DNA of 64,000 nt from Acidipila rosea (lineage in GTDB: Bacteria; Acidobacteriota; Terriglobia; Terriglobales; Acidobacteriaceae), in the NCBI RefSeq assembly GCF_004339725.1, contig NZ_SMGK01000008.1, positions 42,000-105,999 of the forward strand. The letters run 5' to 3'. The position numbers and the translations under genes were made by a program. The notes beneath the pieces were generated by a model that saw only the letters and a list, made by a program, of their open reading frames with translations, ran no database searches and was not told the origin of the DNA. Of the stretch, positions 11,901-20,556 are shown one piece after another (positions within the stretch are counted from its first letter, which is position 1; every line of letters starts with the position of its first letter).

Positions 11901-12494
11901 GGCCCTTCGGCAGCGGACCAGACCCACCGCATCGTAGCTACCTATAGCTATGAGCTTCCGGCTGGTAAGGGGCATGCTCTCGATGTGCATGGGCTCAACT
12001 GGCTGATAGGCGGCTGGACAACCAGCGGCATTTATCAGATAGCAACCGGCTTCCCATTCGCGGTCTTCGGTGGCATCTCGCAGGATCAGACCTCGAATAA
12101 CTGGCCGGGCCGTTTCCTGGCCAACTCCACCTTTGCTAAGCCCGTGGGCTTTCACAGCAGTCTTTCTCGCTACTTTGACACCTCGCGTTACTCTCAGCCC
12201 GAACTGGGTCGCTACGGCAACTCAGGGAAGGGGCCTGAGCGGACGCCTTACTACACCAACTTTGACGCCTCTTTCGGAAAAGACTTCACCATCACCGAAC
12301 GCCAGCATGTGCTCTACCGGGCTGAAATCTTCAACCTGGGCTCAACCTGGCACAGCAATACCAGTCTGATGTTCCCGGATTCCACCGTCACGGATCAGAA
12401 CTTTGGTTCGTTGCTCGGCAGCAATCCGGCCATCGCCAACGCCAACCTGTTCAACCCGCGCATCATTCAGATGGGCCTGCAGTACACCTTCTAA
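8922..12494 (+). CDS. TonB-dependent receptor, Oar-like, with carboxypeptidase-regulatory N-terminal domain
   Basis: This is an outer-membrane beta-barrel of 1190 residues, the large type abundant in Acidobacteriota and used for uptake of sugars or other large substrates. A signal peptide ends about residue 29. A carboxypeptidase regulatory-like fold follows (GSIVGHVTDSTGAILPGAKV, residues about 34-110), then the plug (EKLPLNGRDFTNLLQIG) and the barrel. It ends with IQMGLQYTF, the terminal Phe typical of outer-membrane barrels. GAAAGG lies 9-10 bases before the ATG. Terminators on both sides suggest it is transcribed alone. The substrate is unknown. Confidence 0.92.
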   Translation: MKPLAFATRLAGIVAILVLATSSFQQSFGQNAQGSIVGHVTDSTGAILPGAKVTAKNLTTNVARSYTTNATGDYVFVNMNPGTYQIAVGAAGFQSASSSNLVLEVDQTLRQNFSLKVGAATQEVTVTADAQMLQTDNETTGQVIQGDLIEKLPLNGRDFTNLLQIGVGTTITPGGIQKTGYVLHGLNPSFQEVSVNGAHADSISYSIDGVTDTDFFFSAPTNIPGELAIQEFKTENGQYGAEFGQGSVQVNVAIKSGTNQYHGSAYDFLQNNIFQPDSQQQIATNLLTGENVPTNLPFKQNQFGGTLGGPVSIPGLYNGKDRTFWFFSYDGGRHHQGTTPNAIVTPTAGERAGDFSDWPFPIYDPATTGMAPVTPNNPAGRIAFANNQIPLNRIDPTSAKIVNDFVAPNISSCTDLASGCKNFSQSVLNTIGTDTETFRIDQNFHNYDHVFFTGILSRDDTRNPSVQFGQSGQSFSRSSLFGLTWEHTFSSNTINQATLGYDRQHFFTGPDTANGPDLATQAGLNNSPNIPAYFDLPSVCFSNQYACIGGSSPYEQWDNIYQGVDTLTLIRGRHTLNMGIDFRRVNLKDRDSYNAMGVLNFNGQYTASNPTVAGGNLQDPTKGPYEGNAFADFMLGQTNSASGPPPLGSDLYWLWGNNYNLYFQDDFRVTSNLTVNAGLRWERPVSFHSIHNSGYAFNPAGQGSIEWADPNFTNPILAAGGNPNYLGCCVSNQLVHLDTKDFAPRIGFAYRPPASDKLVIRGGYGIFYDTYNRFYDGTQFDENSLYNFVAAPYLSTTGYEPQSTAQVRNLWTAPLTADQSFKLPSYQGPFGQVYWPYNHNPYNQQWTLDFEYALTPSLLVDAGYVGSHGVHESTQLLINVAFLPKVAGDPCNTLLDASQATGSNANCASDPNFQPIDTRQIWSNLPPTLYANANLLNSNYNALQLQLIQRPVHGLQYHVNYTYSKNMDESSGINNISGENNLIQDPHNVRTEYGPSAADQTHRIVATYSYELPAGKGHALDVHGLNWLIGGWTTSGIYQIATGFPFAVFGGISQDQTSNNWPGRFLANSTFAKPVGFHSSLSRYFDTSRYSQPELGRYGNSGKGPERTPYYTNFDASFGKDFTITERQHVLYRAEIFNLGSTWHSNTSLMFPDSTVTDQNFGSLLGSNPAIANANLFNPRIIQMGLQYTF

Positions 12495-12510
12495 CCCGCG
12501 CACGTGAACC

Positions 12511-12547
12511 AAAGCGGCGCAGCCTTCCATGGCTGCGCCGCTTTGTT
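12511..12547 (+). terminator. rho-independent terminator of the TonB receptor gene
   Basis: A perfect 14-pair stem (12511-12524 with 12531-12544), 6-base loop, followed by GTT. It is 16 bases after the receptor stop and ends before thiS. Confidence 0.8.
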
Positions 12548-12558
12548 ACTCTCAGAGT

Positions 12559-12774
12559 ATGCAACTGCTGATGAATGGAAATCTGCGCGAGTTTCCCTCG
12601 CTTGCAGACGAGTGCAGCCTCGCGGATGTGGTGGAAGCGCTGGGCCTGAAGGGCGACCGGATCGCTATCGAACATCAGGGAAACATTGCTCCGCGTGCCG
12701 CGTGGGCGCAGACCCCCGTCCGCAACGGAGACAAGCTGGAAGTGGTCCACTTTGTAGGAGGCGGCGCGCTTTAA
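12559..12774 (+). CDS. thiS: ThiS-like sulfur carrier protein
   Basis: ThiS is a small ubiquitin-fold carrier whose C-terminal Gly-Gly is turned into a thiocarboxylate that gives sulfur to the thiazole of thiamine. The 71-residue protein has the family pattern: MNGNLREF start strand, SLADVVEALGL, then NGDKLEVVHFVGGG. The ATG at 12559 is taken because the frame upstream is short and falls in the terminator. It ends GGGAL rather than GG, two residues too long for direct activation. The stop abuts the ATG of the next gene. No other thi gene is near. Confidence 0.82.
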   Translation: MQLLMNGNLREFPSLADECSLADVVEALGLKGDRIAIEHQGNIAPRAAWAQTPVRNGDKLEVVHFVGGGAL

Positions 12775-13785
12775 ATGAAGCTCACCGTGCTTCGTATCCT
12801 GCTGGTAGCAGCCTCGGTTCTGGCAGGCGCGGCTCCTGGCATTGCGCTGCCTGACAGCCCTCCGCCGCCGCTCCTCGGGGCCACCATCCGGCCTGCGGTT
12901 TCCCCGCACGATTCCTCCTTCCGGCTCATCGTCTACGGAGACACGCGCTTCACTGATCCAGCCAACACCACGGCCACCAACCCTCGCGTGCGCCAGTATC
13001 TCGCCTCGAAAGTAGCCGAGGAAAAACCCCTCGCGATGTTGCTTACAGGCGATCTGCCCTTTATTGGCGCGAAAGCTGCGGACTGGCAGCGCTACCGTGA
13101 CGAGACGGCTGCGTGGCGCAGCCAGCGGATCGCCCTCTTTCCTACCATTGGCAACCATGAGATGAGAGGCGGCTATGCAGCAGGTCGTCTGAACTTCCTC
13201 GCCAATTTCCCTGAGTTAAAGGGCTACCTTTACTACTCGGCGCAAGTTGGCAATGTCTATGTCATCTCCCTCGATGAAACCCAGTCCACCGGCCCCGGGT
13301 CTGTGCAGCGCAAATGGCTGGCTTCGCAGCTGGAACACCTGCCCGCATCCGCCGATTTCGTCTTTATCCTCGACCATCTGCCGCTCATGGCTGACCTGCA
13401 GAGCCAGATGGTAGCGAGTCTGCCCGCTCCTCCTGAAATCGATCTCCGCAACTTTATCGAATCGGAGGCAGCACACTCGACCGCAAAATTTATGGTGGTC
13501 AGCGGCCACATTCATAACTACGAACGTTTTGAGCACGGCAGGGTGACCTATGTCACCAGCGGCGGCGGCGGCGCGAAGCCTTACTACGTTATGCTCCGAG
13601 GCGATCAGGATCTTTACACCGGGAAAGATCTGATCAATTACAACTATGTTGTTCTCGATGTGGCAGGAAAAACGATTCATGCCACGATGTACCGGGTCAA
13701 AGATCCGACTGCCCCGGCTCTGGAGGTGGAGGCCAGGGATTTCTTTACCCTGCAGGCTCCAGAGCGGCCCTCTGCGCCAAAATAG
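12775..13785 (+). CDS. secreted calcineurin-like metallophosphoesterase
   Basis: It is probably a periplasmic phosphatase. A signal peptide (residues 1 to about 24) precedes the two-metal phosphoesterase motifs in order: YGDTRF, LLTGDLPF, IGNHEMRG, DHLPLM and GHIHNYERF. The Asp of GD, the Asn-His of GNHE and the two C-terminal His (GHIH) are the expected metal ligands. The last motif resembles purple acid phosphatases. Its ATG directly follows the thiS stop, so the two may be translated together, though no shared pathway is evident. Confidence 0.88.
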   Translation: MKLTVLRILLVAASVLAGAAPGIALPDSPPPPLLGATIRPAVSPHDSSFRLIVYGDTRFTDPANTTATNPRVRQYLASKVAEEKPLAMLLTGDLPFIGAKAADWQRYRDETAAWRSQRIALFPTIGNHEMRGGYAAGRLNFLANFPELKGYLYYSAQVGNVYVISLDETQSTGPGSVQRKWLASQLEHLPASADFVFILDHLPLMADLQSQMVASLPAPPEIDLRNFIESEAAHSTAKFMVVSGHIHNYERFEHGRVTYVTSGGGGAKPYYVMLRGDQDLYTGKDLINYNYVVLDVAGKTIHATMYRVKDPTAPALEVEARDFFTLQAPERPSAPK

Positions 13786-13933
13786 TCATTTAGCGACTCT
13801 TGACAAGTATGAGCGCATGATGGCAAACCACTGCCGCACCCGCGCCACGTCTGCCTGGAACGCGCATTGACAAACCGCTTCTGCGGCAGCAGAATCGAAT
13901 GTCAGTACCCACTCCGGAAAGGCTGATTCCCAC

Positions 13934-14827
13934 TTGCCAGCACTCATTGAAACCGAACTCGGTGGATTGACATTGCACGCGCGCGGAAAGGTGCGCGATC
14001 TCTATGCCGTGGGAGAATACCTGCTGCTCGTAGCCACCGATCGCATTTCAGCATTCGATCATGTGCTCGCGAGTGGAATTCCCGGCAAGGGCAAGGTTCT
14101 CACCCAGCTTTCGATCTTCTGGTTTGATCTGCTGCGGGATATCGTGCCCAACCATCTGGTCACGGCAAACGTGGATGAGTTTCCCGCCGAGCTGCGTGAA
14201 TACGCCGACGAGTTGCGGGACCGCTCGATGCTGGTCAAGCGAGCCCAGATGTTCCCGGTGGAGTGCGTCGTACGCGGCTATCTCTCCGGCTCCGCGTGGA
14301 AGGAATACACGGCCACAGGCGCCGTCTGCGGCATTCGCCTCGGCCCTGGCCTGAGCGAGTCAGACAAGTTGCCTGAGCCGATCTTTACCCCGGCCACCAA
14401 GAGCCTTCACGGCAGCCATGATGAGAACATTCCGTTCTCCCAGATGGTTTCGCTCGTGGGCAAGGATAGTTCGGAGCGCCTGCGTGAGTTGAGCCTTGCC
14501 ATTTATCGCAAGGCGTCGGACTACGCTGAGCAGCGCGGCCTGATTCTGGCCGACACCAAGTTCGAGTTTGGGACGACAGCTGAGGGCATCATCCTCGCGG
14601 ATGAGGTATTGACGCCGGACTCCTCGCGCTACTGGCCCAGCGAAGGCTATGCGCCGGGCGGCGCCCAGCCCTCCTTTGACAAACAGTATGTGCGCGACTA
14701 CCTGGAGAGCATCCGCTGGAACAAGCAGGCGCCGGCGCCGGCGCTGCCCGAGGATGTGGTAAGGCGCACGCAGGAAAAGTATCTTGAGGCCTACCGTTTG
14801 CTCACGGGCAAGCAGCTCGTGGTATAG
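13934..14827 (+). CDS. purC: phosphoribosylaminoimidazole-succinocarboxamide synthase
   Basis: This purine-pathway enzyme joins aspartate to CAIR using ATP. The 297-residue protein begins GGLTLHARGKVRDLYAVGEY and shows DRISAFD, FPVECVVRGYLSGS and LADTKFEFG, all PurC signatures. The start is TTG at 13934; a GGAAAGG lies 11 bases upstream and no ATG is in frame early enough to keep the first strand. The CvpA gene starts 8 bases after the stop; CvpA genes often sit with purine genes. Confidence 0.93.
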   Translation: MPALIETELGGLTLHARGKVRDLYAVGEYLLLVATDRISAFDHVLASGIPGKGKVLTQLSIFWFDLLRDIVPNHLVTANVDEFPAELREYADELRDRSMLVKRAQMFPVECVVRGYLSGSAWKEYTATGAVCGIRLGPGLSESDKLPEPIFTPATKSLHGSHDENIPFSQMVSLVGKDSSERLRELSLAIYRKASDYAEQRGLILADTKFEFGTTAEGIILADEVLTPDSSRYWPSEGYAPGGAQPSFDKQYVRDYLESIRWNKQAPAPALPEDVVRRTQEKYLEAYRLLTGKQLVV

Positions 14828-14835
14828 GTTGACCG

Positions 14836-15393
14836 ATGTCACTGGTCGACTGGGTTATTGCCGTTTTTCTGCTGGTATCGGTGCTCAGTGCGGCCAAGAA
14901 GGGCTTTTTCCTGGAAGCTTTTTCGCTGGCTGGGCTTGTTCTCGGGCTCATGCTCGCGAGTTGGAATTATACGAAGCTGCTGCCCTGGGTTTCCGCATGG
15001 GTCAGGCCTATTGCCGTTGCTGAGATGGTATGCTTCGTCGGTATCGCCCTCGTCGTGATGCTGGTCGCTGGGCTTGCAGGCCGGCTGGTGCGATGGGCAG
15101 TGCGATCGGTGGGCCTGGGATGGGCCGACCGCTTTGCTGGTGCAGTGTTCGGTTTTTTGAAGGGCTGTGTGTTAATTACGTTGGCTGTTGTTGCAATGGC
15201 AGCTTTTATGCCTCAGGCCAGCTGGCTTGGGCAATCCAAGTTTGTACCGTATTTTTTGAGTGCTGCACGACAGACCGCGATCGTAACTCCTGAGGAGTTA
15301 GGCAAGCGGATACGGCAAGGGGTGAGCCTGATTCAGAATGTTCAGCCAGGATGGCTGAAACCGGATGAGGGTCCTGCGCCGGAGCACAAGTAG
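14836..15393 (+). CDS. CvpA family membrane protein
   Basis: An inner-membrane protein of 185 residues, with four predicted hydrophobic helices starting from LVDWVIAVFLLVSVLSAAKK. The opening is typical of CvpA, a family linked to colicin V export and envelope function in other bacteria. It follows purC closely and precedes a Fis-like regulator, so it probably belongs to the same transcript. Confidence 0.82.
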   Translation: MSLVDWVIAVFLLVSVLSAAKKGFFLEAFSLAGLVLGLMLASWNYTKLLPWVSAWVRPIAVAEMVCFVGIALVVMLVAGLAGRLVRWAVRSVGLGWADRFAGAVFGFLKGCVLITLAVVAMAAFMPQASWLGQSKFVPYFLSAARQTAIVTPEELGKRIRQGVSLIQNVQPGWLKPDEGPAPEHK

Positions 15394-15455
15394 CCCAGGG
15401 AAGCGGTAGAAAGCAAGAAACCCGCATAGATGCGGCAGCAAGGAGAATTACTTTC

Positions 15456-15740
15456 GTGAGAAGAGATCTGGATAATCTTGTGACGCAGATGCACTCTGGT
15501 GGCATTACCTACACCGAGGCCGTGCGCGAATTCAAAAAGCGCTTCATTCTCGAAGTGTTGGCGCATCACAAGGGAAACCAGTGCAAAGCGGCGAAAGAAC
15601 TCCAGATGCACCGCAATACCCTCAGCCGTACCATCGCCGAACTTGAGATCAATCCCACCGAAGTTCGCCTCTGGCTCAAGCGTCCGTCCCGTAGCGAACG
15701 TCCTGTATTTGAGGCGAAGCAGGCATCATCGCGAGGGTGA
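15456..15740 (+). CDS. Fis-type helix-turn-helix protein
   Basis: A 94-residue DNA-binding protein. The C-terminal half matches the Fis-family helix-turn-helix (LEVLAHHKGNQCKAAKELQM then HRNTLSRTIAEL). The GTG start at 15456 is supported by AGGAG 10 bases upstream. No activator or receiver domain is present. It may be a nucleoid-associated or local regulator; the target is not visible. Confidence 0.82.
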   Translation: MRRDLDNLVTQMHSGGITYTEAVREFKKRFILEVLAHHKGNQCKAAKELQMHRNTLSRTIAELEINPTEVRLWLKRPSRSERPVFEAKQASSRG

Positions 15741-15789
15741 CTTTCAGCGGTGTTTCTGTTTCCATTGATACAGGAGGCAGGACATCGAG

Positions 15790-16530
15790 TTGAGCAGTCT
15801 AGAAAATCAGTCAGCAACCCCCGTTGAGCGCGTGTATTCACACCCCGGTTTCCAGTGGGATGGGTTTGACGCCTATCTGTTTGACATAGACGGCACCTTG
15901 CTGCGCAGCGGCGACGGCGTTCACTACCAGGCATTTTTTTCGAGTGTCCGCTCCGTACTCAATCACGATCTCGTGCTTGAGGGAGTCACCGTCCATGGCA
16001 ATACTGACCCTGGAATTCTGCGGGACGCCTTTCGCGTTGCCCAGCTCTCTGAGGATCATTGGCGCCCGGCGCTCGACCGCATCCTCGATGAGATGCGGAA
16101 CTCGGTTGAAGCTCAGCGTTCTGAGATGAAAGTCCGGGTCATGCCGGGAGTCGAGCAGACGCTTGCTCATCTCAGCCATAAAGGCGCGGCGCTCGGCGTC
16201 GCTACCGGCAACCTCGCCACCATCGGCTGGACCAAGGTCGAGCTCGCAGGGCTCCGCAACTGGTTTACCTTTGGCGGGTTCAGCGACCGCTACGATGTTC
16301 GCGCGGAAATGATCTCGAACGCCGCCGCCGAGGCTCGGAAAGCGGCTGGTTCAAACGCCAGCATCTGTGTCGTCGGCGACACGCCCTTCGACATCTCCGC
16401 GGCCCGGGCCAATTCGCTGCCGACGATTGCCGTCGCTACCGGACACTACACCTTTGACGACCTCATGCAATACCAGCCGGAAGCCTGCGCCACCACGCTT
16501 TCCGCTCTCTTCGAACCGATAAGCCGATGA
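15790..16530 (+). CDS. HAD-family hydrolase, phosphoglycolate-phosphatase-like
   Basis: A 246-residue haloacid-dehalogenase phosphatase. Motif I is FDIDGTLL with both Asp, motif II is GVATGN, the motif III region is CVVGDTPFDISAA, and a helical cap lies between. The TTG start at 15790 has AGGAGG 12 bases upstream. Its stop overlaps the next ATG in an ATGA. The nearest known role is phosphoglycolate or a similar small phosphate ester. Confidence 0.87.
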   Translation: MSSLENQSATPVERVYSHPGFQWDGFDAYLFDIDGTLLRSGDGVHYQAFFSSVRSVLNHDLVLEGVTVHGNTDPGILRDAFRVAQLSEDHWRPALDRILDEMRNSVEAQRSEMKVRVMPGVEQTLAHLSHKGAALGVATGNLATIGWTKVELAGLRNWFTFGGFSDRYDVRAEMISNAAAEARKAAGSNASICVVGDTPFDISAARANSLPTIAVATGHYTFDDLMQYQPEACATTLSALFEPISR

Positions 16531-18392
16531 ACCGCCGTTCCACTACCGTTTGCATGTTGGCGCTGGCGATGGCTGCTTCGCAGGTAGCTTTTGCAGCATC
16601 CGTGCCAAACCCGAACAAGCCTCTCCCGAAGCATGTTCGCGATCAGGCCGAGAAAATCTACCTCGAAGGTGCCAAGGCCCTTCAGCGCGATGACCTGCAG
16701 ACCGCCAAGGATGATTTCGAACGCGCCGCAGAGATGGTTCCCGCCAATACGAACTACGCGCTCTCGCTCGAAATCGCGAAGCAGCATCTTGTTACTCAGC
16801 TCATTCAGCAGGCCGCCAAGGCTCGCATCACCGGCGATACGGACACATGGCGGGCCAAGCTGGCCCAGGCCATGGTGCTCGACCCCAAAAACCCCATGGT
16901 CACGCAGCATCTGTCAGAGCTTACGCAGGAAGATGATGCTTCTCTGCGCACTTTGAATGAGCCGCAGGAGACCGGTGCCGAGCCCATCGTGCTTGCTCCC
17001 ACCGCCGTTCGGGGCAGCTTCCATCTGGTTGCTGATGAGGGCGCTCTGATCAAGCAGGTGCTGGGTGCCTATGGCATCACGCCATCTATTGATGACTCCG
17101 TGCGCAAGCAAAGCGTGCGTTTCGACGCGGATAACGTCACCTACGCGCAGGCCGTCCAGATGCTCAATCTGGTCACAGGAACGTTTTTCGTTCCCCTCGA
17201 CCCGCGCCGCGTTCTCGCTGCGGCCGATACCAAGGCAAACCGCACGAAGTACGAGCGCCAGACCATGGAGACGATCTACCTCCCCGGCCTCACCTCTACC
17301 GAAATCAGCGACATGGGCAACATTGCCCGGAACATCTTTGGCGCCACCCAGGCCTCGATACAGCCCAACCAGGGCACAATGATCGTGCGTGCGCCGCAGT
17401 CGAAAATGCGCGCCCTCAACGCCGCATTCTCCGAGATGCTCGATGGACACAGCCAGATACAGCTGGATTTGCGGCTCTATGAGATTGATCGCAACCGCAC
17501 CACTGACATCGGCGTCCAGCTCCCCCAGACCACCACCGTCTTCAATGTTCCGTCTGAACTGAACAGCGTCCTGCAGAACAATCAAAGTCTGGTTCAGCAG
17601 ATCGTCTCCAGCGGCTTAGCTTCTCCAGGGGATTATGCAGCGATCGCCGCTATCCTCCTGGCCTCGGGGCAGCTCACGGGTGTCCTGGCGCAGCCCTTTG
17701 CCATCTTCGGCGGAGGTCTTACGCTCAGCGGCCTTCAGTTGGGAAGCGTGACCGGCAATCTCGCGCTGAACTCCTCTGATACCCGCTCTCTTGATAACGT
17801 CCAGCTGCGCGTCCTCGATCAGCAGGAGGCGACCATCCGCAGTGGAACCCACTATCCCATTGTGACGTCGAGCTATTCCAGCCTTACGCCTACCAATCTC
17901 GGGGTCAACGGCATCTCGACGCCTGGTCTGTCGAGCGCCCTTTCGAATCTCGGCATCAATCTTTCCCAGGCCACTTCCGCCGCCGATCAGACCATTCCGC
18001 AGGTCCAATATGAGGATCTTGGGCTAACCCTCAGGGCCACTCCCCATGTCGAACTCGACAAGGAGGTATCCCTGAAGCTCGACTTGCGCATCGAGGCGCT
18101 GACCGGTCAAACGCTGAATCAGAATCCGGTGCTCTCCAGCAGGCAGTACACCGCGATCATCTCTCTTCATCCGGGAGATAGCGCTCTGCTCATCAGCAGC
18201 CTTTCGCGCCAGCAATCTGCCGCCATCACCGGGCTTCCCGGCATCTCGGAGCTACCTGGCTTCACCTCGGGGACGAACAACGCAACGCAGGTGGATACGA
18301 CCAACCTCGTCGCCGTCATTACCCCTCACATCGTCCGCGTCAGCCACCGATATCACGCCGGCAGAATGCTGCTGATGCCTGCCCATCAGTGA
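16527..18392 (+). CDS. secretin-like protein of type II/III secretion or type IV pilus kind
   Basis: This is a 621-residue secretin homologue. A signal peptide is followed by tetratricopeptide-like repeats (about residues 30-130), then an N domain (LIKQVLGAYGITPSIDDSVR, NVTYAQAVQML) and the secretin core. The core includes YEDLGLTLRATPHVELDKEV and the final ITPHIVR motif. Unlike pilus secretins it stands alone, without pilM-P or gsp neighbours, so a specialised export role or an orphan secretin is possible. It overlaps the HAD gene by 4 bases and the convergent dipeptidase by 7. Confidence 0.85.
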   Translation: MNRRSTTVCMLALAMAASQVAFAASVPNPNKPLPKHVRDQAEKIYLEGAKALQRDDLQTAKDDFERAAEMVPANTNYALSLEIAKQHLVTQLIQQAAKARITGDTDTWRAKLAQAMVLDPKNPMVTQHLSELTQEDDASLRTLNEPQETGAEPIVLAPTAVRGSFHLVADEGALIKQVLGAYGITPSIDDSVRKQSVRFDADNVTYAQAVQMLNLVTGTFFVPLDPRRVLAAADTKANRTKYERQTMETIYLPGLTSTEISDMGNIARNIFGATQASIQPNQGTMIVRAPQSKMRALNAAFSEMLDGHSQIQLDLRLYEIDRNRTTDIGVQLPQTTTVFNVPSELNSVLQNNQSLVQQIVSSGLASPGDYAAIAAILLASGQLTGVLAQPFAIFGGGLTLSGLQLGSVTGNLALNSSDTRSLDNVQLRVLDQQEATIRSGTHYPIVTSSYSSLTPTNLGVNGISTPGLSSALSNLGINLSQATSAADQTIPQVQYEDLGLTLRATPHVELDKEVSLKLDLRIEALTGQTLNQNPVLSSRQYTAIISLHPGDSALLISSLSRQQSAAITGLPGISELPGFTSGTNNATQVDTTNLVAVITPHIVRVSHRYHAGRMLLMPAHQ

Positions 18393-19693
18393 GCAGGTTG
18401 ACGCTGCGCGATGCGCGGCCGGGTCTGCGCCTGCAGTTCTTTGCTCGTAGCCACCACCTCGCGGAAGACTCGCAGGAAATTGCCGCCGAGAATCTTGTCG
18501 CAGTCTGAGGCTGAGTAGCCGCGCGCCATCAATGCAGCCGTAATCTTCGGCAGGTCCGCAACCGAGTCGATCCCTTGCGGGGTCGAGCTGATGCCGTCGA
18601 AGTCAGAGCCCAGCCCCACATGATCGATTCCGGCACCCTTCGCGATATGGTCGATATGATCGATCAGCACGCTGAGCGGTGGTCTTGGAATCTTTGCCGC
18701 CCACTGTTTATCCAGCTCATTGATGGCGCTGTAGTTCACCGGCTTGCCTTCCGCCTTCATCTTATCGATCGCCGCCTGTTCAGCGGCCTTGCGCGCTGGC
18801 GCCTGGGCTTCCCACGCCTTGCGGTAGTCTTCGCTTAAAAAGGCTGAATAGAAGTTCACCATCACAACGCCGCCCTTGCTGCCCGGCCCTCCGCTGCGTG
18901 CCACGGCTCGCAGCATGTCGTCGGTCATATTCCGCGGTGCATCGCACAAAGCTCGCGCCGAGGAGTGAGACGCGAAAACCGGCGCACGCGAGGTGATGAC
19001 CGTTCGATAGAAAGTCTTATCGGAGACGTGCGAAATGTCGATCATCATGCCCAGCCGGTTCATCTCATATACGACATCCTTGCCGAAGTCGCTGAGACCA
19101 TCCTGCGTATGTTGGATGGCCGTATCGTTGATGTCACCCGAGGAGTCGGCCCAGCCGTTCGAGTTCGACCACGTCAGCGTCATGTAACGCACGCCCAGCC
19201 TGTAGTAGTCCCGCAACAAGCCCAGGCTGTCTTCGATCGAGTGGCCGCCTTCAATTCCCATCAGCGCGGCCAGCTTGTGTCCGCGATGCGCCTTGAGAAT
19301 ATCCTCCGGCGAGTAGGCCATCATCATCTTGTCCGGATGCTTGGCCGCCTGTTGATACACTGCATCGATCAACTCCAGAGTGCGCCGCGCATAGTGGCCC
19401 TTGTAGAGATCCGGCTCCACCCAGATCGAAAAGAACTCCGCGCCAAGGTTGCCCTTTTTCGCCGCATCGAAATTCAGATGGCCCCCATCCAGCGGCTGCG
19501 CCAGATCGTACTTGTCATCGAGCATTCGCTGGGTTGTGTCCGCATGAGTGTCAATCACGATGGCATTCTTATGGACAGTGGCAGCATTCTGAGGAGCGTG
19601 GGTCACGGGCATTTTCTTTGCAGGCAGGCTCTGCGCCGCAAGCGGCAGCGCGGTCATCAGGAGCAGTGTAAGGCTGATCTTGGTCGCAGGCAT
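18386..19693 (-). CDS. secreted renal-type dipeptidase (M19)
   Basis: It hydrolyses dipeptides in the periplasm or outside. The start at 19693 gives a clean signal peptide (MPATKISLTLLLMTALPLAA); the frame stays open upstream to 19870 but with no sensible N terminus. Metal ligands of the family are seen: DTHADT (His, Asp), IEGGHSIED (Glu), ISHVSDKTF (His), SHSSARAL (His) and GLGSDFDG (Asp). Length of 435 residues is normal. No clear ribosome site is seen. Confidence 0.9.
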   Translation of the reverse strand: MPATKISLTLLLMTALPLAAQSLPAKKMPVTHAPQNAATVHKNAIVIDTHADTTQRMLDDKYDLAQPLDGGHLNFDAAKKGNLGAEFFSIWVEPDLYKGHYARRTLELIDAVYQQAAKHPDKMMMAYSPEDILKAHRGHKLAALMGIEGGHSIEDSLGLLRDYYRLGVRYMTLTWSNSNGWADSSGDINDTAIQHTQDGLSDFGKDVVYEMNRLGMMIDISHVSDKTFYRTVITSRAPVFASHSSARALCDAPRNMTDDMLRAVARSGGPGSKGGVVMVNFYSAFLSEDYRKAWEAQAPARKAAEQAAIDKMKAEGKPVNYSAINELDKQWAAKIPRPPLSVLIDHIDHIAKGAGIDHVGLGSDFDGISSTPQGIDSVADLPKITAALMARGYSASDCDKILGGNFLRVFREVVATSKELQAQTRPRIAQRQPAH

Positions 19694-19974
19694 CGGTAGC
19701 GGGGATTGTAGCAAATCGCCGGGGCAGGGCATCGCGGCTACTCGCTCTTTGCTGCCTGTCGAGGCTCTTCCATGCGGAAACAGTGGCCCCTCGGCAGCTC
19801 TGGCCGCCGATGCAGAGCAGGGAAGAAACGTACAACTTTTCAGGATGAATTCTGCGCCGGATGCAGCCAACCCATAGGATCGTGACGGACTCTTACCTAC
19901 TCTGGAAAATTATTGACTCTTGGGTGAAATGTAGCATCTGGGCTCGGCTGGGTTCGCTGGTTGGAGAATATTTG

Positions 19975-20556
19975 TTGATTGTACAGACCTTGAAATTGCA
20001 TACAGCAGAGCTGCACAGCAGGATTGAGCAAAGGCTTCCGCTCATGGATGCCGCTCTCACGCTGAACTCCTACCGCGAAACGCTTGCCGCCTACTGCGGG
20101 TTCTACGCCACCTGGGAATTTGCCGCAGCTAACATCCTCCATCCAGTCCTTGCCGCGGCCGTACGTGAGCGCAGCAAACTACCCCTGCTGGAAGCCGATC
20201 TCGCAGAGCTGAATTACTCCGAAGTCGTAGAGCCGCTTCCTTCGTTTCTCTTGCCCGACTTCCGGCAAGATGCGCAGCTGATCGGCTCCATGTACGTTCT
20301 TGAAGGAAGCACTCTTGGCGGCCAGCTGATTGCCCGCCATTTGGAAAGAAAATTAGGCCTCAAAAACGGAGTAGGCTACTCTTTTTTTCGCGGTTATGGC
20401 AGTCAGACCTCCGAACGATGGACCGCATTCAAGGCGTTGGCAGAACATCTCACGCCCCCTGATTCTATTGGCGCGGCAATCCTCGCCGCCAGGCAGACCT
20501 TTGTCGCCATTGAAGAATGGGTATGCCGTGACGTGGCGACGGTGGCGAGTCAATGA
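19975..20556 (+). CDS. bphO: biliverdin-producing heme oxygenase
   Basis: It opens heme to biliverdin, the chromophore of the next gene's product. The protein is of the bacterial heme oxygenase fold, with the proximal His in the TAELHSRIEQRL segment and the distal helix motif EGSTLGGQLIARHLE. The start is a judgement: TTG at 19975 has GGAG 8 bases upstream and gives the usual length of 193 residues; the adjacent TTG at 19972 is also possible, and the frame is open back to 19861. It overlaps the phytochrome gene by 4 bases (ATGA), so translation is coupled. Confidence 0.87.
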   Translation: MIVQTLKLHTAELHSRIEQRLPLMDAALTLNSYRETLAAYCGFYATWEFAAANILHPVLAAAVRERSKLPLLEADLAELNYSEVVEPLPSFLLPDFRQDAQLIGSMYVLEGSTLGGQLIARHLERKLGLKNGVGYSFFRGYGSQTSERWTAFKALAEHLTPPDSIGAAILAARQTFVAIEEWVCRDVATVASQ

